A program made the translations under genes and the position numbers. From positions 1 through 64,000 of the forward strand of contig JAHDOI010000019.1 of NCBI GenBank assembly GCA_018434945.1: a DNA stretch of 64,000 nucleotides, given 5' to 3'. Below, piece after piece: positions 1 through 8,602 of the stretch; the first letter of the stretch is position 1; each line of letters opens with the position of its first letter. Source of the stretch: Selenomonadales bacterium (GTDB taxonomy: Bacteria > Bacillota > Negativicutes > Sporomusales > UBA7701). The notes below the pieces were generated by a model. The model was not told the origin of the DNA, did no database searches, and was given only the letters and a program-made list of their open reading frames with translations.

Positions 1-326
1 CATACACCGCGCGACATGTAAAGATATCCCTGCTGTATTCCCTCCTCTGTCAGACGGATCAGACGGCCTTCACCATATTTCTTGAAGAACTGGTCGTCGG
101 TCAGCCTAATGCTGTCAACCAAATCCTTCTCGGAAAACGGGTTACTTGCGTAATCATTTCGCCAGTTCTTGAGATACACCGACTCGTTGGGCACTGCGTT
201 TTTCTCACCGCTGATGGAGACCGGTTTCGCCTGTCGGTCCGCTTTCGGCTTTCCCGTTGCTCCCCCGCACCCGGCCAATATGAATGCTATAACCGCCCAC
301 GCCACTAATATCCTGGCTGCCTTCAT
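1..326 (-). CDS. Lipoprotein of unknown function (C-terminus outside window)
   Basis: The reading frame starts at ATG 326 behind AAGGGAGGGGGA and runs off the left edge, giving 108 codons. It opens with a lipoprotein signal: Lys near the start, a hydrophobic stretch, then LAGC with the lipidated Cys at residue 20. A short Gly/Lys-rich linker follows, then a soluble charged region (for example FFKKYGEGRLIRLTEEG). I recognise no family. It lies 127 bp downstream of the M15 effector-like gene on the same strand, the position taken by exported partner proteins in the two related cassettes at 49654-55610. By that analogy it may be a periplasmic partner or immunity protein; this is inference. Confidence 0.75.
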   Translation of the reverse strand, partial: MKAARILVAWAVIAFILAGCGGATGKPKADRQAKPVSISGEKNAVPNESVYLKNWRNDYASNPFSEKDLVDSIRLTDDQFFKKYGEGRLIRLTEEGIQQGYLYMSRGV

Positions 327-438
327 TTTTTCCCCCTCCCTTCAGCCTTGTATTTCTCTATCCGCCCTATTTCAGCAAAATTATTCCATTTCCTCCTACC
401 ATTGCATTAATTTAACGTCACCTGCCTGCAATCCACCA

Positions 439-470
439 GTGGCTGCCGGCGAATTATCGTCGGCAGCCAC
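439..470. repeat. Inverted repeat over the stop codon of the M15 gene
   Basis: Ten-base perfect arms, GTGGCTGCCG at 439-448 and its complement at 461-470, enclose the stop codon of the M15-domain gene. No T-run follows the stem on the minus strand, so it is not a standard terminator. It may protect the 3' end of the mRNA. Confidence 0.5.
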
Positions 471-1896
471 TTGACAAAAAAACCCATCTCATCTGCCCGT
501 CTTGCCAAGTAACCTTTCGTCTCGGCCTATAATCCCAATGCCATGTTTCGCTATCCAAAGGTTGAAACCCAAATCTAGCGGCGTTATCGGCCACCCACTG
601 ATGTTCGGCTGGACTTGATTCTGTATCCGGGTCATACCCCACATTTATATCCATGGCAGCACCTTTACCGTGATTGCTCGTTCCTGGTTTCGCGACGGGC
701 TGTTTGCCCACATATTCGTTATACAACTCGTGCTGCTCCTGTAGGTTGCGATAGCCGCAGCGCGGCCCGTTAATCAAAAGCCGGTTAACGTTAAGGTGTG
801 GTGCCTCTTTGGCAGCTGCCTGCACCATATGAGCCCACGCCACCGCCGTCGCTTCGTGCTGTCGTCCCTGCTCGCCTCCTAATGCCGGAATACGCGTCAT
901 CGCTCCCTCGTTCAATCTCCCGTTGGTTTTGTTTTCAGGATCGTCATCTACCCACAGTACTCTGCCAGGCATCTTCATGATATCGCCGTACGTCACCCCT
1001 TTGCGTATGCAGTCGTTCATAGCTGACAGGGTTTCCGAGTCCGGCACCCCGGTGACCTTCAACCCCATCTTGTATTGGAATATTATCAGGCTGGACGAGG
1101 ACATAGCCCCCAAGCTGCCATCAACAAGCGGCTTACCGTCTTTGTTCTTGCCAATGTTGAAGCCCATATAAGCCAGCGCCGACTGGACATTGTGCTCGTC
1201 ACTCCGTTCATCTGGTTTGTATGAGACCTGTTCCTCGCCAGTATTGCTCGCATCAACCATTACCTGTCTTTCAGGTCCGCTCTCATAAGTCATACGCAGA
1301 CCATCCTGCCTGTAGCTTCCCGGTCCTCTGCTAGGCATAATTCCCCATTTATCGCTTCGCGCATTCAGGCTTTCACCATGCATCGCCATATCCCCGGCTT
1401 CCTCCCCGCTCGTCGCCTGTATCCCCGCCCAAGTACCGGTTCCGCCCAATCCATAACCTTGTGTCTTCTTCACTGTCCCCAAGCCCTGAGCCAGAATATC
1501 GCCCTCCTTGCCCCAGTCCAACTTCCAAGCTTTCGCCCAAGGGTCATCAGGCACATAAAAGCCGCCTGTTGCCTTCCCCCTCGTCGTCCTAGGTATCGTC
1601 GTAGGCTCCCCCTCGTCCTCTCCGTTGTCCCAGCCGCCGATATAGAACGACTCCCGCGGGTCGATCGCACTAGCGTCGTAAGGCTGTCCCATTTGACGCA
1701 ATAACCGTGCCTTCAACCCCGGATCCACCGGCCGGTACACCGTCCGCAGCGGCTGCGGCGGCGCCTCCCTTCTCCGCTCAGCCTCCTCCATCTTCGAAAG
1801 TTCCCACTCGATGTCGTCGTCGTCCATCCCCGCCAGGCTCGGCTCATACCCCAGCGCCTTCATCCTCCTCGGATACTCTTCCTCCCTTGATGCCAT
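454..1896 (-). CDS. Modular cell-wall peptidase: shared N-module + PG-binding + M15/VanY domain
   Basis: 480 residues. ATG 1896 is chosen because GGAGG lies 9 nt upstream; a longer frame to 1938 lacks such a site. Residues 1-92 are the family module (EEEYPRRMKALGYEPS, DDDIEWELSKMEE, VYRPVDPGLKARLL, GGWDNGEDEGE) shared with the genes at 51300-52533 and 54435-55610. Residues 93-235 are a variable Gly-rich linker. Residues 236-293 resemble a peptidoglycan-binding domain (FQYKMGLKVTGVPDSET). Residues 345-460 form a VanY/peptidase M15 domain with zinc ligands H409 (SNHGKGAAMDI), D416 and H453 (WHWDY). No Sec signal or membrane segment is visible, so export would need another route. The probable activity is cutting D-Ala-containing stem peptides. 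The C-terminal tail runs through an inverted repeat. Confidence 0.85.
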   Translation of the reverse strand: MASREEEYPRRMKALGYEPSLAGMDDDDIEWELSKMEEAERRREAPPQPLRTVYRPVDPGLKARLLRQMGQPYDASAIDPRESFYIGGWDNGEDEGEPTTIPRTTRGKATGGFYVPDDPWAKAWKLDWGKEGDILAQGLGTVKKTQGYGLGGTGTWAGIQATSGEEAGDMAMHGESLNARSDKWGIMPSRGPGSYRQDGLRMTYESGPERQVMVDASNTGEEQVSYKPDERSDEHNVQSALAYMGFNIGKNKDGKPLVDGSLGAMSSSSLIIFQYKMGLKVTGVPDSETLSAMNDCIRKGVTYGDIMKMPGRVLWVDDDPENKTNGRLNEGAMTRIPALGGEQGRQHEATAVAWAHMVQAAAKEAPHLNVNRLLINGPRCGYRNLQEQHELYNEYVGKQPVAKPGTSNHGKGAAMDINVGYDPDTESSPAEHQWVADNAARFGFQPLDSETWHWDYRPRRKVTWQDGQMRWVFLSSGCRR

Positions 1897-1942
1897 CAAC
1901 CGATACCTCCTCAAAATTCGCCAGTATCCCAGGCACAAATGG

Positions 1943-2041
1943 AAAAGACCGCCCCCTCGGCGGTCCTTTTCACACTATCATCATATCACATCTTTTTTGT
2001 CAAACAGTCCACTAAAAGTCCACTTTTCGTCCAAAACGCAT
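1943..2041 (-). promoter_or_regulatory. Conserved upstream element of the modular effector family (copy 1)
   Basis: Reading towards the M15 gene: three GGAC boxes with starts exactly 11 bp apart (plus-strand gtcc at 2029, 2018 and 2007), 21 bp, a TATGAT -10-like hexamer (1985-1980), then a hairpin with GACCGCC/GGCGGTC arms (1949-1967) followed by T-rich sequence before the Shine-Dalgarno site. No TTGACA-like -35 box is present; the GGAC boxes fall at about -30 to -60, the usual place for an activator. The same layout recurs at 52568-52663 and 55653-55745. Confidence 0.7.
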
Positions 2042-2070
2042 TTTTCCGCAAAAAAAATTTTCAAAAATTT

Positions 2071-2096
2071 AACCCTGACTCGAAAGAGTCAGGGTT
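2071..2096 (-). terminator. Terminator after the 2136-3005 gene
   Basis: Arms AACCCTGACTC and GAGTCAGGGTT with a 4-base loop, followed on the minus strand by AAATTTTTG. It separates the envelope operon from the effector promoter element. Confidence 0.75.
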
Positions 2097-2135
2097 TTCT
2101 TTCCGAACAAAGAAACGATTATCCTGAAGCATTTC

Positions 2136-3005
2136 TTACTTATTAGCCGCCTTGCCCAGTTCTTTCACTGTAATCTGCCGGACGTCCGTCGGTGTCGCCA
2201 GCACCCTCTCCTCGGTGAACTTGCCCTTCAGCCGGCCGGTGTATATGGCCGTCGCCAGCCCCTCCGTATTCAGCTTGGCTAGATAGATCACATTATTCTC
2301 CACACCCACCAGGCGGTACTTGCCCGTTCGCGGCGACACCACTTCCCAGCTGCCGTCCACATGTCGCGCCGTCACCGTACCCTCGGCCACATTATCGTAA
2401 AACATCGTGTCCTGGTCGTACAGCACCGCTATCCGGCCGATCCTGCTCGCGTTCAGATACACCCTCTTCAGGTCGCGGTTGGCATCTGTACGGTAAACGC
2501 GGTACTGTTCGGGGTTCGTCGAAACCTGCACCTGCATATAGATAACGTTCGTCGCCGTAGAATACGCCACATCCACGATCTTACTGGCCCGCGGCAGCTT
2601 GCTCACCGTCTCCGCCAGCTCGTGCTCCGCCCCCAGCGGGTGGATCTGCGTCAGCGTCACCGTGCTGGTATCGCCAGTTTCCTCGTGCACCGCCATCAGC
2701 GCCAGGTCACGGTCCTTCAGCCAGCGGAAATACGACACCTTCTTGCTGGCTCCCAGCTCCACCGTCCGGATCGGCTCCTTGCGGGGCGCCATGTAAATAT
2801 CCACACTGTCGGCCTTCACGATCGCCGTATAACGGCGGTCGCGCGAATAGTAAGCCTTGCCGCCGGCCACCGTATCTGCCGCCGCGCTCACCTCGTACGA
2901 AGAAGTCGGCGCCAGCAATATCTGATCGAAATATAAATAAATGCTCCCCTGGAAGATGAGGCTGGCCACAATCCAAATGGCAAGCTTCCGCCGCTTTTCG
3001 TCCAC
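2136..3005 (-). CDS. Membrane-anchored envelope protein of unknown function
   Basis: 289 residues from a GTG start with GGAGGG about 8 nt upstream. One N-terminal hydrophobic segment (LAIWIVASLIFQGSIYLYF, residues 8-26) would anchor it with the rest outside the membrane. The remainder is beta-rich, with repeated phrases such as GGKAYYSRDRRYTAIV and NVIYLAKLNTEG that suggest propeller-like blades, but I cannot assign a family. It lies 12 bp after the phosphodiester glycosidase gene and closes a three-gene operon with it and the polysaccharide deacetylase, so a role in envelope or exopolysaccharide processing is likely. Confidence 0.75.
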   Translation of the reverse strand: MDEKRRKLAIWIVASLIFQGSIYLYFDQILLAPTSSYEVSAAADTVAGGKAYYSRDRRYTAIVKADSVDIYMAPRKEPIRTVELGASKKVSYFRWLKDRDLALMAVHEETGDTSTVTLTQIHPLGAEHELAETVSKLPRASKIVDVAYSTATNVIYMQVQVSTNPEQYRVYRTDANRDLKRVYLNASRIGRIAVLYDQDTMFYDNVAEGTVTARHVDGSWEVVSPRTGKYRLVGVENNVIYLAKLNTEGLATAIYTGRLKGKFTEERVLATPTDVRQITVKELGKAANK

Positions 3006-3017
3006 CCCTTGCCCTCC

Positions 3018-3971
3018 CTACTTAACGATAAACGCCGTCGGCACCATGCGCTCGCCCAGCATATCGGCCGGCTTGTTGATAACCTTGCCGTTATAAAAAA
3101 GCGTCGCGCTCGAGCCTCCGTCGAGATTGGCCGCGGTATAGGCACCCTGCTCGAAAAGGATATTCTGCACATCGAGCAGCGTCGCGCCGATCGAATACCC
3201 GGGCTGGCGCCCGTCGATCACCAAAAAGAGAATCGTCCCGTCCTTGCGCTGGCCGATAGCGGTACGCGGGGCGATCCCCCAGCCCCCGTCCCCCTGGGTG
3301 ATAAGCTTCCTGCCGTTTTTGATCAGCGACGGTCCGAAAGTAACCGCCTCGGCGACATTCATCGCCTTCATCTCCGCGATCGTATGATTACCGGTCACCA
3401 GCATATTGCTCTTCGTAAGGCCGACGACATCGATGCTATCCTTGATATCGCCGCCCACCAGGAACTTGCCGTCGCGGACGATTATCCCCCATGGCAGGCG
3501 TCCCGTACCCGTTCCCTCGGGATCGAAGAACCCGCCGGCGTTAATCGCCGCGATCGCGTTATTATTGAGCGCGATCGTGCTCACCGTATCGCCGATCTCC
3601 TGGATATCCCTCGCCGTAGCCACCTTAACCCTGGCCGGGTTAGGCACCTCCAGCAGATAACCCCTGAACCGGCCCCCCGTGATATTGATCAGGCGTAGCG
3701 AATCATCCTCGCGCTTCGTGAACTGCAGGGCCTGCTGCCGGACATTCTGCCCCTGGTTGCTGTCGCCCAGGATATCCTTGATCTGGCGGTCGGAAAGCAA
3801 CCACGTTATATAGTGGGGATGGCGCGATGTCATAATCGCCCCGATAACGCTCCGCTTGATATTCTCGAACGGGCCGAAAATAACCAGGAAAGGCCCGGTA
3901 AGAATGAGAAACGCCAGATTCAGAACCAAAAACCGTATATAAACATTTGACGGTAATGATAACCTTATCAT
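3018..3971 (-). CDS. Phosphodiester glycosidase (NAGPA-domain) family protein
   Basis: 317 residues. An N-terminal membrane anchor (residues 9-33) is followed by a conserved catalytic-type domain. Family hallmarks are INAGGFFDPEGTGTG, TFGPSLIKNG, PRTAIGQRKDGTILFLVIDG, NLDGGSSATLFYNG and ERMVPTAFIV at the C-terminus. These match the domain of mammalian N-acetylglucosamine-1-phosphodiester alpha-N-acetylglucosaminidase and bacterial exopolysaccharide proteins of the YdhN/EpsI type. The substrate cannot be read from sequence; a sugar-phosphodiester of the cell envelope is probable. The gene sits between the deacetylase gene upstream and a membrane-anchored protein gene downstream. Confidence 0.88.
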   Translation of the reverse strand: MIRLSLPSNVYIRFLVLNLAFLILTGPFLVIFGPFENIKRSVIGAIMTSRHPHYITWLLSDRQIKDILGDSNQGQNVRQQALQFTKREDDSLRLINITGGRFRGYLLEVPNPARVKVATARDIQEIGDTVSTIALNNNAIAAINAGGFFDPEGTGTGRLPWGIIVRDGKFLVGGDIKDSIDVVGLTKSNMLVTGNHTIAEMKAMNVAEAVTFGPSLIKNGRKLITQGDGGWGIAPRTAIGQRKDGTILFLVIDGRQPGYSIGATLLDVQNILFEQGAYTAANLDGGSSATLFYNGKVINKPADMLGERMVPTAFIVK

Positions 3972-4007
3972 CGCTTACCCCTTACATCCAGAAATAAAAA
4001 GCGCTCA

Positions 4008-4826
4008 CTAAAGGATAGGGTAATCCTCGCGGGTCAGCCGCGCCTCGAAATGCTTCAGGTCGACCCCGTTGCCCATCCAGACCCTCTTCAGCAGCAGCGG
4101 GTTATCGCCGCGCTTCACCCACCCCGGCTCGATCGTCACCGCCAGACGGAATCCCTTGGCTTTCAGCAGCCGCAGCGTCTCGCCGTCATAACTGCCGTTG
4201 GGATAGCAGAAAAAGCGGCTGTCCTGCCCCAGATTGCGGTCGAGGACCTCCTTGGAGCGCTCGATCTCCGTCGCCTGCTGGGCGGGAGTCATGACGCCCA
4301 GATCGCGGTGGGAATAGCTGTGCGAGCCGATCTCCATCCCGGCCGCCTTCATCTCCTTCAGCTCCTCCCACGTGAGGCGCCTGTCCGCTTCCCCGGCGGG
4401 GATGAACAGCGTGCTCTTGAACCCGTACTTTTTCAGCACCGACAGCGCTATCTCGTAAGTATCGCGGTAGCCGTCGTCAAACGTCAGCACCACCGGATTC
4501 GGCGGCAGTTCCGCCCGGCCGTCGAGATAAGCCTCCAGCTCGTCCAAAGAAAGCGTCCGGTAGCCGTTCTTATGGAGAAACTCCATATGCTCGGCGAAGC
4601 GGTCCTCGGAAATCACCGCGTCGTTGCCCTTCTCCCCGCCGATCTTATGGTACATCAACACAGGCACACCGGCAGGCGGCGGCGTTTTGACCGGCTCAGC
4701 CGCGGCCGGCATAACGTTCTGCCCGCCGGCCTTCGCCGCGGGCTTTTCGCCGGTTCCCGCGCAGCCTGCGGACAAAGCGCCGGCCAATGCGATAGTCACA
4801 ATACTCATTGCCAATAATCTCTTCAT
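4008..4826 (-). CDS. Polysaccharide deacetylase lipoprotein (carbohydrate esterase 4 fold)
   Basis: 272 residues with a lipoprotein signal (LSAGCAG). The NodB-type domain spans residues 55-260: PVLMYHKIG opens it, TFDDGY carries the catalytic Asp and a metal-binding Asp, IGSHSYSH carries the two metal-binding His, and RFFCYPNGSYD follows. Such enzymes remove acetyl groups from N-acetylglucosamine of peptidoglycan or exopolysaccharide outside the membrane. The following genes (glycosidase family and anchored protein) are closely spaced on the same strand, suggesting joint expression in envelope modification. Confidence 0.92.
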   Translation of the reverse strand: MKRLLAMSIVTIALAGALSAGCAGTGEKPAAKAGGQNVMPAAAEPVKTPPPAGVPVLMYHKIGGEKGNDAVISEDRFAEHMEFLHKNGYRTLSLDELEAYLDGRAELPPNPVVLTFDDGYRDTYEIALSVLKKYGFKSTLFIPAGEADRRLTWEELKEMKAAGMEIGSHSYSHRDLGVMTPAQQATEIERSKEVLDRNLGQDSRFFCYPNGSYDGETLRLLKAKGFRLAVTIEPGWVKRGDNPLLLKRVWMGNGVDLKHFEARLTREDYPIL

Positions 4827-4930
4827 ATAGCCACCAATACGGATTTTTCGCCCCTAGAAGATTCTACACATAGGCCAAAAGTCCCTGCGTCGACAATAAT
4901 ATTCTTCAAAAACCAAAACATCGTCAAAAA

Positions 4931-4952
4931 GCGGCCCTCGCAAGAAGGCCGC
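4931..4952 (-). terminator. Terminator after the LUD gene
   Basis: GCGGCC/GGCCGC arms with a 10-base loop, followed by TTTTTG on the minus strand, 34 bp past the stop of the LUD gene. Confidence 0.75.
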
Positions 4953-4985
4953 CTCGTAAAAGATATTCGTCCGGAAACTATTTCC

Positions 4986-5648
4986 TCAAAATCCCAGGTT
5001 CTCGCCGACCACCACCACCGTGATATCGGTCAGCATCGGGCGCCGCTTGAGCACCGTATAGATCCGGCAGCCGCGCTTATCGGCCTTGCAATCCATGCAA
5101 TAGCCGGTCTGCACACACGGCGTCGGCATATTCAGGCGCCTCATGTTCAGCGGCCCCGCCACCTTCTCCATCCGCTGCCAGGCGCTCGCCAGATCGGGCA
5201 CGATCTTGTTCGCCCCCGCCACCACGATCACCTTCCGCGGGCCGAACGTCATCGCCCCGGTGCGGTTACCAGTGCCGTCCACGCTCACCAGGTATCCTTC
5301 CATCGTCAGCGCGTTCACGCTGCAAAGATACACATCGCTCATCAGCTGCTTCCGCCGCGCCTCGAACATCGCCTCAGGCTCGCCGTACGCATTCTCGATC
5401 AGCGTCGCCCCCGTCGCCTTTATCTTATCGATGATCGCCATATCCCGCGTCAGCGTCGCCGAACCGCCATGAGCCACAACCTTGCCGGGAGTACAGTACC
5501 CGAGCACATAGCGGGTCGCCTCCTCGCGGTCAGGAACATACAGCGCGTCGAACCAGTTCGCCTTCAGCGCCTCCACCACCCGTTTGCCCAGCGTCTCGCG
5601 CTGCCAGCCCTCCACATCGTTGCACCATTGATCCTGTTTTACCATCAT
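4986..5648 (-). CDS. LUD-domain protein (LutC/YkgG-like)
   Basis: 220 residues from ATG 5648, with AAGGAGG 9 nt upstream; the more distant ATG at 5669 would place that Shine-Dalgarno site inside the gene. The fold is recognised from VVAHGGSATLTRDMAII, DVYLCSVNALTMEGYLVSVDG, GNRTGAMTFGPRKVIVVAG and a Cys-rich end (PCVQTGYCMDCKADKRGC). LUD proteins occur in L-lactate oxidation complexes, but stand-alone copies like this one, with no LutA/LutB beside it, have no firm role. It follows a DUF169 gene on the same strand. Confidence 0.85.
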   Translation of the reverse strand: MMVKQDQWCNDVEGWQRETLGKRVVEALKANWFDALYVPDREEATRYVLGYCTPGKVVAHGGSATLTRDMAIIDKIKATGATLIENAYGEPEAMFEARRKQLMSDVYLCSVNALTMEGYLVSVDGTGNRTGAMTFGPRKVIVVAGANKIVPDLASAWQRMEKVAGPLNMRRLNMPTPCVQTGYCMDCKADKRGCRIYTVLKRRPMLTDITVVVVGENLGF

Positions 5649-5710
5649 ATCCTTCAGCCTCCTTAGCATAACCGCAAATTAATCTACCCGGCCGCCGAAA
5701 CCGCCTGCTT

Positions 5711-6442
5711 CTACAAACGGACGGCCACCTTCTGCCAGTCGTGCCGGTCGAGAAAACTGCCTGGCACATTGTCCTCCATCTCCCGGAACATCGCCATCGG
5801 CACTGCGAACGACACAAGGTCGGCATCGATGAACGGCCGGGCGCTGATATCCGTCATCCCCACCACCGCCCGCGGCCGGGGCTGCTTCCCCTCGTGCCAC
5901 GGTATCAGGAAGGCTGAGTGGCAGCCCGCCGAAAACGGCGCGACAACATTATCGCCGCCCGGACGGCCGTAATTGGCCAGTACCACCAGCGCCGATAACT
6001 GATCGGCATTCGCGTAAAACACGACCACCGCCGGTTCCTCGCCCTCCGCCAGCGCAGACATCGGCTTGAACACCACATACTCGCTCGGTATCTCGGCCGT
6101 CGGCAGCCATTCCCTGAAACTGGCCGCCAGCTCGGGCGTCTTCTTATAGCCCTCGCCCGGCGGAAAACCCTCGCCCCGGCCGGTCGACAAAAAATAATCG
6201 AACCCGCCCGGCATATCCGGAAACCCGGCACATAACCCCAGACCCACGCCGCCGCCCTGGCAGCCGTGGCGTCCGCGGCCGAACACCGCCTGCCGTCCCT
6301 TGGCCGCCGCCGTCAGCAGCGCCGCCACGCAGCCCCACTTCCCCTCCGCGAACTCCAACGCCCCGGCCGGCTTCTCCTCGGTCAGCACAATGGCGACAGG
6401 TTCGTACCGCAGCTTCAGACGGGCCGCAATCTCACTCTTCAT
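5711..6442 (-). CDS. DUF169 family protein
   Basis: 243 residues. ATG 6442 is chosen because GGAGGAGGGA lies just upstream; an in-frame TTG at 6463 precedes that site. Features typical of DUF169 are the start KLRYEPVAIVLTEEKP, WGCVAALLTAAAKGR, GCQGGGVGLGLC and the late AVVGMTDISARPFIDAD. Several conserved Cys suggest metal or cofactor binding, but the function of the family is unknown. The gene is 62 bp upstream of the LUD gene and probably shares its transcript. Confidence 0.82.
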   Translation of the reverse strand: MKSEIAARLKLRYEPVAIVLTEEKPAGALEFAEGKWGCVAALLTAAAKGRQAVFGRGRHGCQGGGVGLGLCAGFPDMPGGFDYFLSTGRGEGFPPGEGYKKTPELAASFREWLPTAEIPSEYVVFKPMSALAEGEEPAVVVFYANADQLSALVVLANYGRPGGDNVVAPFSAGCHSAFLIPWHEGKQPRPRAVVGMTDISARPFIDADLVSFAVPMAMFREMEDNVPGSFLDRHDWQKVAVRL

Positions 6443-6528
6443 CCCGCTCCCTCCTCCGTGCAACTACTGCTTCAAAATTCGCCGGCGGGCAGCCATTTCC
6501 CTCCGCCGCGCCGGCGGCAAAAAAAGAA

Positions 6529-6545
6529 AAGCCATATCATGGCTT
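6529..6545 (-). terminator. Terminator overlapping the end of the GIY-YIG gene
   Basis: AAGCCAT and its complement around a 3-base loop, followed on the minus strand by TTTCTTTTTTT. It terminates the cyclophilin/GIY-YIG pair. Confidence 0.75.
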
Positions 6546-6821
6546 CTCCCAAGTAGGCGCAGGGCTGCCTCCGGAAGCAACCAGCGCCTCCTTCTGCCGC
6601 CTGTTCAATTTCTTGATCTCGCACTCCCGCCGCCGCGCCTGGCCCTGGTCACCGTACTCTTCCCAGTAAACCAGCTTCACCGGCCCGCGGCTGCGGGTAT
6701 AACGCGCCCCCGTGCCGGCATTATGAGCGGTCAGCCTTGCTTCCAGATCGGTCGTCCAGCCGGTGTAAAGCGTCCCGTCGGCACACGCGACCATATACGT
6801 GAAAGCCGTGCTACTCGCCAT
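6537..6821 (-). CDS. GIY-YIG domain protein (UPF0213/YhbQ-like)
   Basis: 94 residues starting at ATG 6821, overlapping the end of the cyclophilin gene by 11 bp. The domain is complete: [19 protein letters not shown] (the GIY-YIG strand region, here Y-M-V and Y-T-G), [19 protein letters not shown], and a conserved Glu in [17 protein letters not shown]. Small single-domain proteins of this family are implicated in DNA metabolism in other bacteria, but the substrate here is unknown. The overlap suggests translational coupling with the upstream gene. Confidence 0.88.
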   Translation of the reverse strand: MASSTAFTYMVACADGTLYTGWTTDLEARLTAHNAGTGARYTRSRGPVKLVYWEEYGDQGQARRRECEIKKLNRRQKEALVASGGSPAPTWEKP

Positions 6822-7284
6822 CAACCGTGACCTTTTTCATCTCCACAGGCTCGATCGGCCGGTCGCCGGCATCCCGTTTCACCGTGCTGATCTTATCCAC
6901 AACATCCATGCCGGACACCACCTTGCCGAACACTGAGTGGCGGTTATCCAGCCACGGCGTCGCCGCCACGGTAACGAAAAACTGCGAACCGCCAGTGTTG
7001 GGCCCCGCGTTCGCCATCGACAGCATTCCGGGAACATCGTGCTTCAGCTCGGGATGGAACTCGTCGGGAATTGCGTAGCCGGGGCCGCCCCGTCCCGTTC
7101 CGGTCGGGTCTCCGCCTTGAATCATGAACCCTGGGATCACCCGGTGAAAAATAACCCCGTCGTAATATCCCTTTTTCGCCAGCGTGATGAAATTATTCAC
7201 CGTCACCGGCGCCTTATCGGCGAACAGCTCCACAGTGAAATCGCCCAAAGTAGTCTCGAACTTCGCGGTCGGATTCTTTTCCAT
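6811..7284 (-). CDS. Peptidyl-prolyl cis-trans isomerase, cyclophilin type
   Basis: 157 residues, a full-length single-domain cyclophilin without a signal peptide, so cytoplasmic. Motifs: [20 protein letters not shown] (catalytic Arg in FHRV), [38 protein letters not shown] and [19 protein letters not shown]. It catalyses isomerisation of X-Pro peptide bonds during protein folding. Shine-Dalgarno AAGGAGG lies 10 nt before the ATG. Cotranscribed with the GIY-YIG gene. Confidence 0.95.
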   Translation of the reverse strand: MEKNPTAKFETTLGDFTVELFADKAPVTVNNFITLAKKGYYDGVIFHRVIPGFMIQGGDPTGTGRGGPGYAIPDEFHPELKHDVPGMLSMANAGPNTGGSQFFVTVAATPWLDNRHSVFGKVVSGMDVVDKISTVKRDAGDRPIEPVEMKKVTVDGE

Positions 7285-7373
7285 TGTCAGAACTCCTCCT
7301 TATTTCTGCATCCCTGTTAGCATTAGCCCGCCGCCGGACAAAAATGCGGCACGGCGTCTACAGACCTTACCCT

Positions 7374-8558
7374 TTATTCTTCGCTGCCGGCCGGGCATCT
7401 CCTCCCGCGCCCCGACGCCCAAACCAGCAGCGCCATCACCACCAGCAGCGACGCCGCAAACGTCATCACCGTACCGACGCCGGCCACCTGCTTCAGCCAG
7501 CTCGACAGCAGCAGCGCCGCAATCCCGCCCACAGCGCCGACGGTCAGGAAAAACGTCGTCAGGCGGGGTGAAGGACCTGCCACCAACTGCGTGCCGAAAG
7601 CCACAATAGTCGGAAAAAGCCCGGAATAGCCTGCACCCATGACCGCCGTCAACCAAAGCGCCCGCATCGGCGTATCCGCCGTCAGCAGCGCCGCGAAAGC
7701 TCCGGCCGCCAACACCGAAATCCCGCAGATATAGGGCACGATGCCCAGCCGGGCGATAAGAGGTCCGGCTGCCAGCCGGCCAAGCCCCATCGTCACCCAG
7801 AACAGCGACAGCGCCAGGCCGCCTGTCGCCACATCAGCCGCCAGGCGATCCATCATATACGTAACCAGCCAATAAGTGAACGTCATCTCCGAAATAACAT
7901 AACAGATCAGTGCCGCCCCGGCTACATACACCGGCCATCCCCACCGGGAACGGTCGTCGGCCGCTTCCGTCTTCCGGGGCGCCGGCCGGAGCGCGAAGCG
8001 AGAGCAAAACGCCCAGACCGCAGTCGCGAACGCCAGCGGCACCGTCGCCTGAAAAACCGCCTGCCACCCTGCGCCGTACTGCAAGGCCTGGCCGGCCAGC
8101 ACCGGCGCCGCCACCGAACCCGCGCTGTAAAAGAAATTCAGCACATTCATCTTGGCTGCCCGGGCCGCCTCATCATACAAGTTCACGATAATGAAATACC
8201 CCACCGAACACAGCACGCCCAAAAAGACGCCATAAGCGAAAATCGCCGCCGCGAACGCCGCCATCGACGGCAGCAGCGTCGCGGCCAGCGCCGCCAGCCC
8301 GGCCGCCGCAGCAGCCAGCGCCGTCTCCCGGCCAATATCCACCCGGTCCAGCAGAAAACCGTTGCCAAAAATCGCCGCACTATAGCCGACGGAAAACAGC
8401 GTGAAAACATACCCCACCAGCGCCGTATCAACCGCGAAGAAGGCGGCGATCTGCTTGGTCGTCACCCCGGCCAGACTGAAAATAGCGCCGATCGACAACA
8501 TCATGAAATACGCCAGCGCGGTCAGCCGCCTGGCGTCAACATCCGCGCTACCGGCCAT
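7374..8558 (-). CDS. MFS transporter, TsgA-like
   Basis: 394 residues with about 12 membrane segments. Spacing and phrases such as GYVFTLFSVGYSAAIFGNGF, VTMGLGRLAAGPLIARLG and AVMGAGYSGLFPTIVAFGTQ resemble the TsgA/FucP branch of the major facilitator family, which moves sugars and other small solutes by proton symport. The substrate is not predictable. It lies 44 bp after xpt on the same strand and might be read from the purine uptake transcript, although the gap is wider than elsewhere in that operon. Confidence 0.85.
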   Translation of the reverse strand: MAGSADVDARRLTALAYFMMLSIGAIFSLAGVTTKQIAAFFAVDTALVGYVFTLFSVGYSAAIFGNGFLLDRVDIGRETALAAAAAGLAALAATLLPSMAAFAAAIFAYGVFLGVLCSVGYFIIVNLYDEAARAAKMNVLNFFYSAGSVAAPVLAGQALQYGAGWQAVFQATVPLAFATAVWAFCSRFALRPAPRKTEAADDRSRWGWPVYVAGAALICYVISEMTFTYWLVTYMMDRLAADVATGGLALSLFWVTMGLGRLAAGPLIARLGIVPYICGISVLAAGAFAALLTADTPMRALWLTAVMGAGYSGLFPTIVAFGTQLVAGPSPRLTTFFLTVGAVGGIAALLLSSWLKQVAGVGTVMTFAASLLVVMALLVWASGRGRRCPAGSEE

Positions 8559-8602
8559 GATTGCCCTCCCGTAAAACCCTGTACCGGCACCTGGGACGGC
8601 CG

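Noticed and set aside
439..470. Terminator for the M15 gene
   Set aside because: The stem has no following T-run in the gene's direction, so I list it only as an inverted repeat.
61..470. Plus-strand frame at 169-474
   Set aside because: It opposes a lipoprotein gene with clear signal and Shine-Dalgarno site and has no feature of its own.
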